Source: Buchnera aphidicola (Sitobion avenae) (GTDB lineage: Bacteria; Pseudomonadota; Gammaproteobacteria; Enterobacterales; Enterobacteriaceae). Taken from it: DNA of 64,000 nt. A program made the position numbers and the translations under genes. Shown here piece after piece: positions 21,366 through 32,246 of the stretch. The stretch covers positions 372,001 to 436,000 of the forward strand of contig NZ_CP034855.1 of the NCBI RefSeq assembly GCF_005082585.1, read 5' to 3'. The notes beneath the pieces are model-generated. The model saw only the letters and a list, made by a program, of their open reading frames with translations. It ran no database searches and had not been told where the DNA came from. The first letter of the stretch is position 1. Each line of letters opens with the position of its first letter.

Positions 21366-23471
21366 ATGAATTATTTATTTGCAAGTACAAATTTTGGAAC
21401 TGAAAAATTATTAGAAAAAGAGCTTTTATCTTTAGGAGCTGTTAATCTAAATATAATTAATGGAGGAATTTATTACGAAGGTGATGATCTATTGCTATAT
21501 AAAAGTTTAATGTGGAGTCGAATTGCTTCACGTATTTATTTACATATAAAAAAATTTTCTATCAATACAAGCAATGATATTTATCATAATGTATATGATA
21601 TTAATTGGACGGAAATTTTTGATGTAAATAATACTTTTTTAGTTAATTTTAAAGGAACAAATAATATTATTCGTAATAGTTTATTTGGAGCATTAATAAC
21701 TAAAGATGCTATTGTTGATCAATTTAATAAAATATACTCTTCACGTCCAAATATAAATCTCATCAAACCGGATATTCGAATAAAAGTATTATTATTAAAT
21801 GATAATATCCTACATATTATGTTAGATCTCAGTGGAGAATCTTTAAATAAAAGAGGATATCGTCAATTTTGTAATACTACTCCGATTAAAGAAAATTTAG
21901 GAAGCGCACTTGTGTTAAGTTCAGGATGGTATAAAAATATACCTATGATAGATCCCATGTGTGGTTCAGGGACATTGTTAATTGAAGCAGCTATGATGGC
22001 TTCTGATAGGGCACCTGGTTTAACAAGATTAAAATGGGGATTTCAATCATGGAAAAAATATGACAAATATCTCTGGGAAAATGTTCTAATAGATGCTAAA
22101 AAACGATTTAAGATAGGCATAAAAACATGCTTTAAAAATTGTTTTATTGGATATGATTATAATTTAGAAATAATAAAAAAAGCTAAAATAAATGCATTAA
22201 ATGCAGGCATATCAAATATAGTTCACTTTTCAAAACAAAATTTAAATAATTTAAAAAATATTTATAATAATGAGAAAACAGGAATAATATTAAGTAATCC
22301 ACCTTATGGAGAGAGATATCAAACTGAAAGTCAATTAGTAGGTCTATATGTCCAATTAGGCATGGTGTCAAAAAAATATTTTCAAAATTGGACATTATCA
22401 ATATTTAGTTCATCAATATTTTTATTAAATTTTTTATACATGCAGTCATACAAAGAAAATTCTTTTAAAAACGGTTCATTAAATTGTATTCAGAAAAATT
22501 ATAGAATTTTCTTAAAAAATTCACATATTCATAAACACGAATATAGAGACAGATTAAATAAAAACTTTAAAAAATTAAAAAAATGGGCTAATCTAGAAAA
22601 ATTAGAATGTTTTCGTATTTATGATGCAGATTTACCAAATTATAATATAATAGTAGACGTTTATCAGAAATGGATAGTAATTCAAGAATATCAAGCTCCA
22701 AAATTAATAGACAATAATAAAGTTCTTAAAAGATTGACCCATGCTATTTACTATACTAAAGAAATATTATCTATATCTATAAATAATATTATATTAAAAA
22801 CAAGACAAAAAAATAAAAATAAAACACAGTACAAGAAATTATTTAACAGCAATAATTTTATTATTATTCAAGAATATCATGCAAAATTCCTAGTGAATTT
22901 AACAGATTATTTAGATACCGGATTATTTTCAGATAAACGTCTTGTAAGGAAATTATTGGGAGTAATGTCAAAAGGAAAAGATTTTCTTAATTTGTTTTCA
23001 TATACTGGAACCGCTAGTGTCTATGCTGGTTTAGGAGGGGCAAATAGTACAACTAGTGTAGATATTTCTAACACTTATATGAAATGGTGTATGCGTAATA
23101 TGTCTCTTAATAATTTAACAGGTTCTCAACATAATTTTGTTAAATCTGATTGTTTACAATGGATAAAAAAAACTACACAAAAATTTGATTTAATATTTAT
23201 TAATCCACCTACTTTTTCTAATTCTAAAAAAATGAAAAAACCTTTTGACATACAAAAAGACTATCTTGATATAATAATCAATTCAAAAAAAATTTTAAAT
23301 TACAATGGAAATATTATCTTTTCAAGTTCTACACGCAAGTTTGAAATTAACTTTAATTCCATTAAAGAAATGAAATTATATGCAATAAAGATTACTAAAA
23401 AAGTACAATCAAAAGATTTTTTTAAACATTCTAATTTTTATCATTCATGGTTAATAAAACATATAAAATAA
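21366..23471 (+). CDS. rlmL: Bifunctional 23S rRNA methyltransferase RlmKL
   Basis: This protein makes m2G2445 (RlmL half) and m7G2069 (RlmK half) in 23S rRNA. The start is set at 21366 because the product then begins MNYLFAST as in E. coli; an ATG four codons upstream is also possible. It has 701 residues against 702 in E. coli. In order: a THUMP domain (about 40-150), the first methyltransferase with DPMCGSGTLLIEAAM and catalytic NPPYGER, then the second with LNLFSYTGTASVYAG and NPPTFSNSKK near the C terminus. uup starts 20 bp downstream, as in E. coli. Confidence 0.95.
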   Translation: MNYLFASTNFGTEKLLEKELLSLGAVNLNIINGGIYYEGDDLLLYKSLMWSRIASRIYLHIKKFSINTSNDIYHNVYDINWTEIFDVNNTFLVNFKGTNNIIRNSLFGALITKDAIVDQFNKIYSSRPNINLIKPDIRIKVLLLNDNILHIMLDLSGESLNKRGYRQFCNTTPIKENLGSALVLSSGWYKNIPMIDPMCGSGTLLIEAAMMASDRAPGLTRLKWGFQSWKKYDKYLWENVLIDAKKRFKIGIKTCFKNCFIGYDYNLEIIKKAKINALNAGISNIVHFSKQNLNNLKNIYNNEKTGIILSNPPYGERYQTESQLVGLYVQLGMVSKKYFQNWTLSIFSSSIFLLNFLYMQSYKENSFKNGSLNCIQKNYRIFLKNSHIHKHEYRDRLNKNFKKLKKWANLEKLECFRIYDADLPNYNIIVDVYQKWIVIQEYQAPKLIDNNKVLKRLTHAIYYTKEILSISINNIILKTRQKNKNKTQYKKLFNSNNFIIIQEYHAKFLVNLTDYLDTGLFSDKRLVRKLLGVMSKGKDFLNLFSYTGTASVYAGLGGANSTTSVDISNTYMKWCMRNMSLNNLTGSQHNFVKSDCLQWIKKTTQKFDLIFINPPTFSNSKKMKKPFDIQKDYLDIIINSKKILNYNGNIIFSSSTRKFEINFNSIKEMKLYAIKITKKVQSKDFFKHSNFYHSWLIKHIK

Positions 23472-23491
23472 ATTCCAGGATAGAAAAATTT

Positions 23492-25279
23492 ATGTCTTTA
23501 ATTAATGTTCAAAATGCTTATTTATCATTTAGTAATTTAGAAATATTAAAGAATAGTACATTACATATTAATGAAAATGAAAGAGTATGCTTAATTGGCA
23601 AAAATGGAACTGGAAAATCTACTTTATTGAAAATTATTTATAAAAGACAAGAATTAGATCATGGTAAAATTGTTTATAAAAAAAATATAAATATATCTTA
23701 TTTAAAACAAGAAAACCCTAAAAATCTTAATATTTCTATATATGATTTTATCTATTCAGGATTGAATAAAAGCAAAATAGAGAAAAAAAAAAATACTATA
23801 GAATGTGTTCAAATAGAAAAAATAATCCAATTAATTCAATTAAACAAAAATACTTTATTATCTCATCTTTCCGGAGGTTTATTAAGAAAAGCAGCGTTAG
23901 GTCGTGTATTAATAAACGAACCTGATGTACTATTGCTTGATGAACCTACAAATCACTTAGATATAAAAACTGTTACATGGCTTGAAATGTTTTTAAAAAA
24001 ATTTCCTGGTAGTGTGTTATTTGTATCACATGATAGAAGTTTTATTCAAAATATTTGCACTCGTATTGTAGATCTCGATCGCGGAAAACTAGTTTCTTGG
24101 CCAGGTAATTATGAAAATTTTATTAAACTAAAATATGAAAGCAATCGTATTGAAAAAACACAAAAAAAATTGTTTGATAAAAATCTAGAAAAAGAAGAAA
24201 AATGGATTAGAAAAGGTATAAAGGCGCGTTCTACTCGAAATGAAGGAAGAGTAAAAAATTTAGAATTATTACGAAAAGAATCTGAAGACTATCAAAAAAT
24301 AGAAAAATTAAATAACATTCAAATTAATCAATCTACAAATTATGCAGGAAAAGTAATTTTTAGATTAGAACATGTAGATTATTCAATAAATAATAAAATC
24401 ATCATAAAAAATTTTTCGTCAATTGTTCAACATGGTGACAAAATAGGATTACTAGGTGATAATGGATGCGGAAAAAGTACATTGATTAAAATTCTTATAG
24501 GAGAAAAAAAACCTCAAAAAGGACAAGTACACATAGGTACAGGATTAAAAATATCATATTTTGATCAAAATAGATCTATATTAAATCCATATCAATCTAT
24601 TTTAGATAACATAGCCTACGGGAAAGAAAAAATTATATTAAATGGAAAAGAGCAGCACATCATAGCTTATCTAAAAAATTTTCTTTTTAAACCTAATCAA
24701 TTACAATCTTTAGTAAAAACATTATCAGGTGGTGAATGTAATAGATTACTTTTGGCTCGATTATTTTTAAAACCAAGTAATGTTTTAATTTTCGATGAAC
24801 CAACAAATGATTTAGATTTAGATACTCTGCAATTATTAGAAAAAATTATTATAGATTATAAAGGTACTATTATAATAGTCAGTCATGATAAAAAATTTAT
24901 TGATAATACAGTAAAAAAATGTTGGTCTTTTGAAAAAGATGGACATATTAATATACATTTCGGAAATTATAATTCTTTGCAAGAAGAAAAAAATTATTTA
25001 AGAAAGGAAAAAATAAAAAAAAACAAATCAAAGATAAATCTTAATATACCAAAAAAAAATGTTAATAAAGAGTTGCATAAAATATTACATACAATAGAAA
25101 TGATTGAATTAAATATTAAGAACTTGCAAAAAATCGTCAATGAACCTGATTTTTTTAAAAAAACATTAGAAAAAAAATTACCAATACTAAAAATGCTTTC
25201 TCAGCAAGAAAAAAAATTAGAAAAAAACATATTGTATTGGGAAAATTTAGAAAAAACTATTAAATATAATAAAATATAA
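23492..25279 (+). CDS. uup: ABC-F ATPase Uup
   Basis: Uup is a soluble ABC-F protein that acts at the ribosome and affects transposon excision in E. coli. The frame is open from 23447, but homology starts at the ATG at 23492 (MSLINVQNAYLSFSNLEILKN), preceded by AGGA. Two ATPase domains are complete. The first has Walker A GKNGTGKST, signature LSGGLLRKA and Walker B LLLDEPTNHLD. The second has GDNGCGKST, LSGGECNRL and IFDEPTNDLD. The C-terminal Lys-rich coiled coil (about 520-595) corresponds to the DNA-binding tail. Length 595 against 635 in E. coli. Confidence 0.94.
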   Translation: MSLINVQNAYLSFSNLEILKNSTLHINENERVCLIGKNGTGKSTLLKIIYKRQELDHGKIVYKKNINISYLKQENPKNLNISIYDFIYSGLNKSKIEKKKNTIECVQIEKIIQLIQLNKNTLLSHLSGGLLRKAALGRVLINEPDVLLLDEPTNHLDIKTVTWLEMFLKKFPGSVLFVSHDRSFIQNICTRIVDLDRGKLVSWPGNYENFIKLKYESNRIEKTQKKLFDKNLEKEEKWIRKGIKARSTRNEGRVKNLELLRKESEDYQKIEKLNNIQINQSTNYAGKVIFRLEHVDYSINNKIIIKNFSSIVQHGDKIGLLGDNGCGKSTLIKILIGEKKPQKGQVHIGTGLKISYFDQNRSILNPYQSILDNIAYGKEKIILNGKEQHIIAYLKNFLFKPNQLQSLVKTLSGGECNRLLLARLFLKPSNVLIFDEPTNDLDLDTLQLLEKIIIDYKGTIIIVSHDKKFIDNTVKKCWSFEKDGHINIHFGNYNSLQEEKNYLRKEKIKKNKSKINLNIPKKNVNKELHKILHTIEMIELNIKNLQKIVNEPDFFKKTLEKKLPILKMLSQQEKKLEKNILYWENLEKTIKYNKI

Positions 25280-25280
25280 A

Positions 25281-25328
25281 AAATATTTTTTATATAAAAT
25301 ATTTTTTATATAAAATATATTATATATA
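25281..25328. repeat. 16-nt A/T tandem repeat, two exact units plus a degenerate one
   Basis: Units 25281-25296 and 25297-25312 are identical; 25313-25328 is a diverged third unit. It lies directly after the uup stop between convergent uup and trhO. The unit is pure A/T, so slippage during replication is the simplest origin. It may be length-variable. Confidence 0.8.
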
Positions 25329-25390
25329 AAATTTAAAAAATTGATTACTTTATAAACATCATTTATAAAATGATTTCGTTTTACATAAAA

Positions 25391-26323
25391 CTATATTTTT
25401 TCCATACAGCCAAAAGAACAGCAATTGTTAAATTTAAGAGAACATTTTACACATTGAATAAAAAGAAGATGACACAAATTATACTTACAATTAACATAGG
25501 TATCAGAAGGTTCATTACATTGCTTACAAAATGATATTACTTCATCTGAAATTTTTTCACTCATTCGATTATCAAAAACAAAGTTTTTTCCTTTAAAAAG
25601 AACTGGTAATCCATTTTTTCGAGCATCATGCACATAACCAATAATACCTCCTTCTACATGATAAATATATTTAAAACCATTATAAAGCATCCAAGAAGTA
25701 GCTTTTTCACAACGAATACCACCAGTGCAGTACATAACAATTTTTTTATTTCTAGAAAAACGCATTAATTTTATTACATTTTGTAATTGCTCTCGAAATG
25801 TGAAACTTTTAATTTCTATTGCTTTTTCAAAATGACCAATAGCGTATTCATAAGAATTTCTCATGTCAATAAATATTACATTTTTATCATTTAACATTAA
25901 GTTAACTTGTTTTGATTTAATATATATACCAACGTTTTTAGGATCGAAAAAAGATTCTTTAATTCCATCTTGCACAATTTTTTTTCTAATTTTAACAGAA
26001 AGAACCCAAAAAGATTTATCATTGCTTAATGATTTATTAATACGTATATTGTTCAATTCTGAATTACATTGATATAGAAATTTTTTCATAAAAGAATAAT
26101 ATTTTTTTGGGATGCTAATTTGCGCATTAATGCCTTCAGTTGCTATATACACCCTTCCTAAAACATGATATTTATAAAAATTTTCATAAATTTTATCGCG
26201 ATATTCTTGAACGTTTTCAATTGTAAAATACTTATAAAAAGACAATGTTACACGAGGTTCTATTTCAGCAAGCATGCGTTTTTTTAGTTCGATTTTAGAA
26301 ATAAGATTATATAAAATTGACAT
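25391..26323 (-). CDS. trhO: tRNA uridine(34) hydroxylase TrhO (YceA)
   Basis: TrhO hydroxylates wobble U34 of some tRNAs, an oxygen-dependent step toward 5-oxyacetyluridine. The 310-residue product has the N-terminal acylphosphatase-like region (HVLGRVYIATEGINAQIS near 55). A rhodanese domain follows, with the catalytic cysteine in MYCTGGIRCEKAT near residue 200. The C terminus is Cys-rich, with CxxC-type pairs (CKQCNEP, CVKCSLK, NNCC), probably metal-binding. It is about 40 residues shorter than E. coli (350), lacking only the basic tail. It is convergent with uup and downstream of valS. Confidence 0.92.
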   Translation of the reverse strand: MSILYNLISKIELKKRMLAEIEPRVTLSFYKYFTIENVQEYRDKIYENFYKYHVLGRVYIATEGINAQISIPKKYYSFMKKFLYQCNSELNNIRINKSLSNDKSFWVLSVKIRKKIVQDGIKESFFDPKNVGIYIKSKQVNLMLNDKNVIFIDMRNSYEYAIGHFEKAIEIKSFTFREQLQNVIKLMRFSRNKKIVMYCTGGIRCEKATSWMLYNGFKYIYHVEGGIIGYVHDARKNGLPVLFKGKNFVFDNRMSEKISDEVISFCKQCNEPSDTYVNCKYNLCHLLFIQCVKCSLKFNNCCSFGCMEKI

Positions 26324-26386
26324 TTCAATTACCTGTTATTGATAAAAATTAAAAACAATGTGTACAAATACACTATAAAATTATTT

Positions 26387-29248
26387 TTAGAAAGACGTCT
26401 TTTTTAATATTTTTATCTGTTCGGACAATTTCATATGTATTTCGTTTAACTGTAATAATTTATTTTTTTCTGCATATACTATATTTTCAGGAGCATAATG
26501 TAAAAAATTTTTGTTTAATATTTTATTTTTAATTTTTAATATTTTAAGTTGCATTTTTTTTTCTTCTTTTATTAATCTTTTTAATTCGACTTTGGTATCT
26601 ACTAATTTGAGCATAGGAATGATAATTTCTGCTCCATCTATCACTTCTTTTATACATAAATCTTTATCATATTCTTTAAAAAGTATTGTAATACTATCTA
26701 AAAAAGATATATTTTTTATCAAAAAAATATTCTCTTTAATAATACTTTCTTGTTCATAAGTAATATTATATAAAAATAATGGTAGTAGTTTTGTAGAACT
26801 AATTTTCATATTAGTTCTGATATTTCTTAAAAATACAATGATTTTTTTTATCCAATTCATATTTAGTAATATTTTTTTATCAAATAACTTATGATTATAT
26901 TTTGGAAAAGACTGAAGCATAATCGTCTGTTCTTGAATTTTTTTAATTAATTTTACACGTCGCCAAATTATTTCTGTTATAAAAGGTATAATAGGATGAG
27001 CTAATCTTAAAAGTAATTCTAAAACATGTATCAAAATATTTTTAGTAAAGTAAACCTCTTCAGAAGAACCTTTTTTCAAAATTATTTTTACGAATTCTAA
27101 ATACCAATCACAAAAAATATTCCAAATAAAATCATATAAAATATTAGCCGCAATATCGAAACGATAGGCATCTAAAGACTCACGATATAATTTAATTGTG
27201 TTATTAAATTCTATTAAAATCCATTTATTTATTAATAACATTTTATCTTTTGTATGAAATTGTGAAAAATCATGATTTTTTGTATTAATTAAAACAAATC
27301 GACTAGCATTCCAAAGCTTATTACAAAAATTACGATATCCTTTTAATCTATTCATATCCCATTGTATATCTCGTGTACTAGATGCTAATGCAGCAAAAGT
27401 AAAGCGCAATGCATCTGTACCAGTAGGTTTAATACCTTCAGGGAATTTTTTAATAGTATTTTGAATAATTTTATCAGATAAATTTGGTTGTAATAAATTA
27501 CTTGTCCTTTTTTTAATTAATTCATTTAAAGAAATTCCGTCTATCATATCTAAGGGATCAATAACATTACCTTTTGATTTAGACATTTTTTCACCATGTT
27601 CATCACGAATTAAACCGGTTATATAAATGTTTTTAAAAGGTACTTGAGGTTGATTATGTTCATCTTTGATAAGATACATGGTTAACATAATCATCCTAGC
27701 AATCCAAAAAAAGATGATATCAAAACCACTAACTAAAACATTAGTAGGATGAAATAGTTTTAAAAACATAGTTTTTTTAGGCCATCCTAATGAAGAAAAA
27801 GTCCATATCCCAGAGGAAAACCAAGTATCTAATACATCATTTTCTTGTATTAATAATATATTTTCTGATATAGAGTATTTTTGACGTATTTCCTTTTCAT
27901 TTTGCCCGATATACATATTTTTTTTGTTATCATACCATACTGGAATACGGTGGCCCCACCATAATTGACGAGAAATACACCAATCTTCAATATTATTCAT
28001 CCAAGATGAATACATGCTTTCATATTGTTTAGGTATAAATTGAATTTTTTTATCCTTTACGGCGTTTAAGGCAACTTTAGCTAATTTTGATGTTTTTAAA
28101 TACCATTGATTTGTCAACATTGGCTCAACAACAACACCACTTCTATCACTATAAGGAATAGTAATATTACATTCTTCAATTTTTTCTAAAAAACCTAATT
28201 CTTTAATTTCTTTAATAATTGCTGTTCGTGCAGATAAAATATTTAATGCTTGAAATTGAGAGGGTATAAACGAACTGTATTCATTAGATTTTTCACCTTT
28301 ATAATTATAAACTTCAGCAATAGATTTAATTCGACCATCAAAAGTAAAAATATTAATCATTGGTAATTTATGATACAATCCTACTTTATAATCATTAAAA
28401 TCATGTGCTGGAGTAATTTTTACACAACCAGTTCCTTTTTCTACATCAGCATATTGGTCTCCAATAATAGGAATAATTCTATTAGTTAAAGGACATATGA
28501 CAAAATGTCCAATAAATTTATTGTATTTATTATCTAAAGGATTTACAGCAATAGCTGTATCACCTAATGAAGTTTCAGGCCTAGTTGTTGAAACGACTAA
28601 ATATTTAATTTTATTTTTAGAAAAAATGTTATTTTGTAAAATTGGATACCGAATAAACCATTTTTTGCCTTTTATCAAACGATGTTCAACTTCTAAATCT
28701 GAGATTACAGTTTCTAATTTTGAATCCCAATGTACCAACCTTTTTTTTTGATAAATTAAATTGTTTTTGTAAAGTAAAATAAAAGCTTCTCTCACAGCAA
28801 TAGAAATATCAGGATCTAAAGTAAATTTTTCATGATCCCAATCAACAGATACTCCTAAACGCCGCATTTGTTTAGTAATGACCTGCCCAGATTCTTTTTT
28901 CCATAACCAAATTTTTTTGATAAAGTCATCTCTACTATAATCTTTTCTAGTTTTCTTTTCTTTGTAAAATATTTGACGTTCAACTAAAATTTGTGTTGCT
29001 ATACCAGCATGATCTGTTCCAACTTGCCAAAATGTATTTTTCCCTTGCATTCTCTGATAACGAATCAATATATCCATAATTGTTTGTTGAAATGCATGCC
29101 CCATATGCAAACTTCCTGTAATATTAGGTGGAGGCATCATAATACAAAACGTTGATTGTTTTGAATGATCGGGTTTAAAATACCCGTTTTCTTCCCAAAA
29201 ATTATATAAATGTTCTTCAATATTTTTAGGATTATAAGTTTTTTCCAT
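26387..29248 (-). CDS. valS: Valyl-tRNA synthetase
   Basis: ValS charges tRNA-Val and edits mischarged threonine. The 953-residue class I enzyme (E. coli 951) has the HIGH-type motif in [13 protein letters not shown] near residue 42. The CP1 editing insertion carries the [12 protein letters not shown] motif. The KMSKS loop is in [15 protein letters not shown] near 555, and a C-terminal Lys-rich coiled coil spans about 880-953. In E. coli holC and pepA lie upstream of valS; here holC is gone and pepA is 104 bp away, so they may be cotranscribed. Confidence 0.97.
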   Translation of the reverse strand: MEKTYNPKNIEEHLYNFWEENGYFKPDHSKQSTFCIMMPPPNITGSLHMGHAFQQTIMDILIRYQRMQGKNTFWQVGTDHAGIATQILVERQIFYKEKKTRKDYSRDDFIKKIWLWKKESGQVITKQMRRLGVSVDWDHEKFTLDPDISIAVREAFILLYKNNLIYQKKRLVHWDSKLETVISDLEVEHRLIKGKKWFIRYPILQNNIFSKNKIKYLVVSTTRPETSLGDTAIAVNPLDNKYNKFIGHFVICPLTNRIIPIIGDQYADVEKGTGCVKITPAHDFNDYKVGLYHKLPMINIFTFDGRIKSIAEVYNYKGEKSNEYSSFIPSQFQALNILSARTAIIKEIKELGFLEKIEECNITIPYSDRSGVVVEPMLTNQWYLKTSKLAKVALNAVKDKKIQFIPKQYESMYSSWMNNIEDWCISRQLWWGHRIPVWYDNKKNMYIGQNEKEIRQKYSISENILLIQENDVLDTWFSSGIWTFSSLGWPKKTMFLKLFHPTNVLVSGFDIIFFWIARMIMLTMYLIKDEHNQPQVPFKNIYITGLIRDEHGEKMSKSKGNVIDPLDMIDGISLNELIKKRTSNLLQPNLSDKIIQNTIKKFPEGIKPTGTDALRFTFAALASSTRDIQWDMNRLKGYRNFCNKLWNASRFVLINTKNHDFSQFHTKDKMLLINKWILIEFNNTIKLYRESLDAYRFDIAANILYDFIWNIFCDWYLEFVKIILKKGSSEEVYFTKNILIHVLELLLRLAHPIIPFITEIIWRRVKLIKKIQEQTIMLQSFPKYNHKLFDKKILLNMNWIKKIIVFLRNIRTNMKISSTKLLPLFLYNITYEQESIIKENIFLIKNISFLDSITILFKEYDKDLCIKEVIDGAEIIIPMLKLVDTKVELKRLIKEEKKMQLKILKIKNKILNKNFLHYAPENIVYAEKNKLLQLNEIHMKLSEQIKILKKTSF

Positions 29249-29352
29249 TGTGTTTAACTATTTTAAATTAAAAAAAGGCGGTATTGCCATACTTCATAAG
29301 TCATATCTCAATCAAATATAAAATTATATTTAATTATGTGATATAATTAATG

Positions 29353-30861
29353 TTAAATATCATTTAACTGATTTAATAAAAATTGACACAAAAGTTCAAC
29401 AGGACGTCCTGTAGCTCCTTTATTTTTTCCAGATTTCCATGCAGTTCCAGCAATATCTAAATGCGCCCAATTATATTTTTTAGTAAAATTAGAAAGAAAA
29501 CAAGCCGCAGTTATAGCACCTGCTTTGCCTTTTCCTATATTAGAAAAATCTGCAACATCAGAACTTAATTCTTTGTAATATTCTGAAAATAATGGTAACG
29601 ACCATACTTTATCATCTGTTTCTTGTGAAGCATTATATAATTGATTTTCAAGTTCTTTATTATTAGAAAACAATCCACTTACTGACTCTCCTAATGCCGT
29701 AACACAAGCCCCAGTTAATGTGGCAACATCAATTACTATATTTGGAGAAAAACGTTCTAAATATGTTAATGAATCACATAAAACTAAACGTCCTTCAGCA
29801 TCAGTATTCAATATTTCTACTGTTTGACCTGACATAGTAGTTAACACATCACCAGGTCTAAAAGAATTAGCTCCTAACATATTTTCACAACCAGATAAAA
29901 TTCCTATTATCGTTAAAGGTAGCTGTAATTCAGCAGCCATAATTAAAGTTCCATAGACCGCTGCAGCACCACACATATCATATTTCATTTCATGCATATG
30001 AAATGCAGGTTTAATTGATATACCTCCAGTATCAAAAGTCAAGCCTTTTCCTACTAAAGCAATTTTTTTATCATTAATAGTATTGCCTCCGGAGTATTTT
30101 ATTACCGACATGAACGGCTTATTTTTAGATCCATCCCCAACTGCTATATAAGCGTTCATTCCTAATTCTTTCATTTTTTTTATATCAATTACCTCCACAA
30201 TAATGTTATCTTTATATTTTTTAGAAAGTTCTTTGGCTTTATGAGACAAATACAGAGGATTGCAAATATTAGGTGGTAAATTACTTAAGTTTTTTGCTGA
30301 TGTAATAGCATGATCAATTGCTAATGCGTGTTTTAAAGATATTTCTGCTGTGAATAAATCCTTTTTTTTTGAAATATTTAATATAATATTCTTAATATTA
30401 ATATTTTTTGAATTGTTATTGTTTATTTTAATAATTTTATACAAACATTCTTTTATAGAAATTATAATTACTCTAATCATCCAATATATATTGTTATTAT
30501 TATTATTAATTCTAAACTCCGAAAAAGAAAAAATAATATTTTTTATAGACAGTTTCTTTACTATCTTAATAGTATTTTGTAATATTTCTTTAAAACGTAA
30601 TTTATTTATTGCGTTTTTTTTTCCACAACCCACTAGTAATATTCTTTTTGAAATAATTTTAGGGACGTTATATAACATCATTGCATCTCCTATCTTCCCT
30701 GGAATATCACCTAATTTTATTAGAGAAGTTATATAACCATTACTGCATTTATCTAAGTATACAGCGGAGTCAGAAAGTTTAGATCCATCAAATATAGAAA
30801 TGACGATACAATCGGTTTTTTCTTTTTCTAAATCGCAATTTTTTATAAAAAAATTCATCAT
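29353..30861 (-). CDS. pepA: Leucyl aminopeptidase PepA (cytosol aminopeptidase)
   Basis: PepA is a hexameric di-metal aminopeptidase. In E. coli it also binds DNA in carAB control and Xer recombination. The 502-residue product (E. coli 503) has a poorly conserved Asn/Lys-rich N-terminal domain (1-170). The catalytic domain follows, with LVGKGLTFDTGGISIKP (metal Lys/Asp) and MKYDMCGAAAV. The signature NTDAEGRLVL near residue 350 precedes the conserved C terminus KSGKNKGATGRP. Two ATGs are adjacent; starting at 30858 would remove one Met. It lies upstream of valS, in E. coli order minus holC. Confidence 0.96.
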   Translation of the reverse strand: MMNFFIKNCDLEKEKTDCIVISIFDGSKLSDSAVYLDKCSNGYITSLIKLGDIPGKIGDAMMLYNVPKIISKRILLVGCGKKNAINKLRFKEILQNTIKIVKKLSIKNIIFSFSEFRINNNNNNIYWMIRVIIISIKECLYKIIKINNNNSKNINIKNIILNISKKKDLFTAEISLKHALAIDHAITSAKNLSNLPPNICNPLYLSHKAKELSKKYKDNIIVEVIDIKKMKELGMNAYIAVGDGSKNKPFMSVIKYSGGNTINDKKIALVGKGLTFDTGGISIKPAFHMHEMKYDMCGAAAVYGTLIMAAELQLPLTIIGILSGCENMLGANSFRPGDVLTTMSGQTVEILNTDAEGRLVLCDSLTYLERFSPNIVIDVATLTGACVTALGESVSGLFSNNKELENQLYNASQETDDKVWSLPLFSEYYKELSSDVADFSNIGKGKAGAITAACFLSNFTKKYNWAHLDIAGTAWKSGKNKGATGRPVELLCQFLLNQLNDI

Positions 30862-31125
30862 ATGTTCTCTATTTTAAATAAAATCAAGTAATTTAAAATC
30901 TTTAGTTTGCAAAAATCTTTAACTAATTTTTTCATATCAATAAATAACATTTATTTTGTTATACCACTAAGTACTCTACAGAGAGCTATTAATATAATTT
31001 AATTATTCAACTAATAATTATCATAATTTTAAATTTGATAAAAAATATTATATACTATAAAAAATACTTTTTCTTCAAGTGAAAACAGTGAAAATATACT
31101 TTCATTTAATACCGAGACTTTAATT

Positions 31126-32142
31126 ATGAATAATCTTTATCAACGTGATTGTTTAAGACTATTAGATTTTACTTCTTTAGAATTAAAAAATATAATTATG
31201 TTAGCTCAAAAACTAAAAAAATATAAAAAAAATAATCAAGAAATACAACTACTTAAAAAAAAAAATATTGCTTTAATTTTTGAAAAAGAATCAACTCGTA
31301 CAAGATGTTCTTTTGAAGTAGCTGCATTTGATCAAGGAGCTTGTGTTACATATCTTGGACCCGGTAGCACTCATCTTGGAACTAAAGAATCAATTGAAGA
31401 TACGGCTAAAATACTCGGACGTTTATATGATGGTATTCAATATCGAGGCCACAATCATAGAACAATAGAAATTTTAGCAAAATACTCAAAAGCACCGGTA
31501 TGGAATGGTCTGACTGAAAAATATCATCCTACACAATTGTTGGCTGATCTACTTACTATAAAAGAAACTTTTCCAGAAAAACAATTTTATGAAATAAAAT
31601 GTGCTTATGTTGGAGATGCACATAATAACATGGGAAATAGTTTATTAGAAGCTGCATCGTTAGTAGGATTAGATCTGCGTTTAGTAGCTCCTAAAGAATG
31701 TTGGCCAGAAAAAAAACTATTTAAATATTGCGAAGAGAAAATAAAAAAGACTAAAGGTAGCATAATATGTACTGAAAAAATTAGTGAAGGAGTAAAAGAT
31801 GTCGATTTAATCTATACTGATGTTTGGGTCTCTATGGGAGAACCAGAAAAAGTATGGGAAAAAAGAATTAACTTATTAAGTTCTTACCAAGTAAATGATT
31901 TGATGTTATATAAAACTAATAATCCTAAAGTACAAGTATTACACTGTCTTCCTGCTTTACATGATCAAAAAACTAATATAGGAAAATCTATATTAAAACA
32001 ATATGGTTTTAAAAATGGGATGGAAATAACAGATGATGTTTTTCAAAACAATCAAAAAATTATTTTTGAGCAAGCAGAAAATCGATTACACACTATAAAA
32101 GCAATTATTGTATCTAGTTTATTGAAAACAATTGATTTTTAA
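31126..32142 (+). CDS. argI: Ornithine carbamoyltransferase
   Basis: ArgI makes citrulline from ornithine and carbamoyl phosphate, the arginine branch supplying the host. The 338-residue product (E. coli 334) has the carbamoyl-phosphate motif [10 protein letters not shown] near 55-64 and the HPTQ-type [12 protein letters not shown] near 132. The ornithine-side motifs DVWVSMGE and HCLPALHD come at about 230 and 273. The upstream 264-bp divergent spacer with pepA shows no convincing ArgR box. Loss of end-product repression would fit overproduction (inference). pyrB follows, sharing the carbamoyl phosphate pool. Confidence 0.97.
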   Translation: MNNLYQRDCLRLLDFTSLELKNIIMLAQKLKKYKKNNQEIQLLKKKNIALIFEKESTRTRCSFEVAAFDQGACVTYLGPGSTHLGTKESIEDTAKILGRLYDGIQYRGHNHRTIEILAKYSKAPVWNGLTEKYHPTQLLADLLTIKETFPEKQFYEIKCAYVGDAHNNMGNSLLEAASLVGLDLRLVAPKECWPEKKLFKYCEEKIKKTKGSIICTEKISEGVKDVDLIYTDVWVSMGEPEKVWEKRINLLSSYQVNDLMLYKTNNPKVQVLHCLPALHDQKTNIGKSILKQYGFKNGMEITDDVFQNNQKIIFEQAENRLHTIKAIIVSSLLKTIDF

Positions 32143-32246
32143 AAAGTATAACTTTTTGTTAAAACAACTCAAGATTTTTTTAGTTTCTTTATATGTTGAA
32201 AAGTATTTTTTATGATCTTTTCTTCAATAATCAAGGAAAATAAAAT

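Noticed and set aside
30350-30736. 128-codon hydrophobic open frame antisense to pepA
   Set aside because: It mirrors the Asn/Ile/Lys-rich N-terminal region of PepA; complement of such codons gives Leu/Ile/Phe-rich pseudo-membrane proteins.
30862-31125. Possible ArgR operator upstream of argI
   Set aside because: A/T-rich half-sites are everywhere in this spacer and none matches a paired ARG box.
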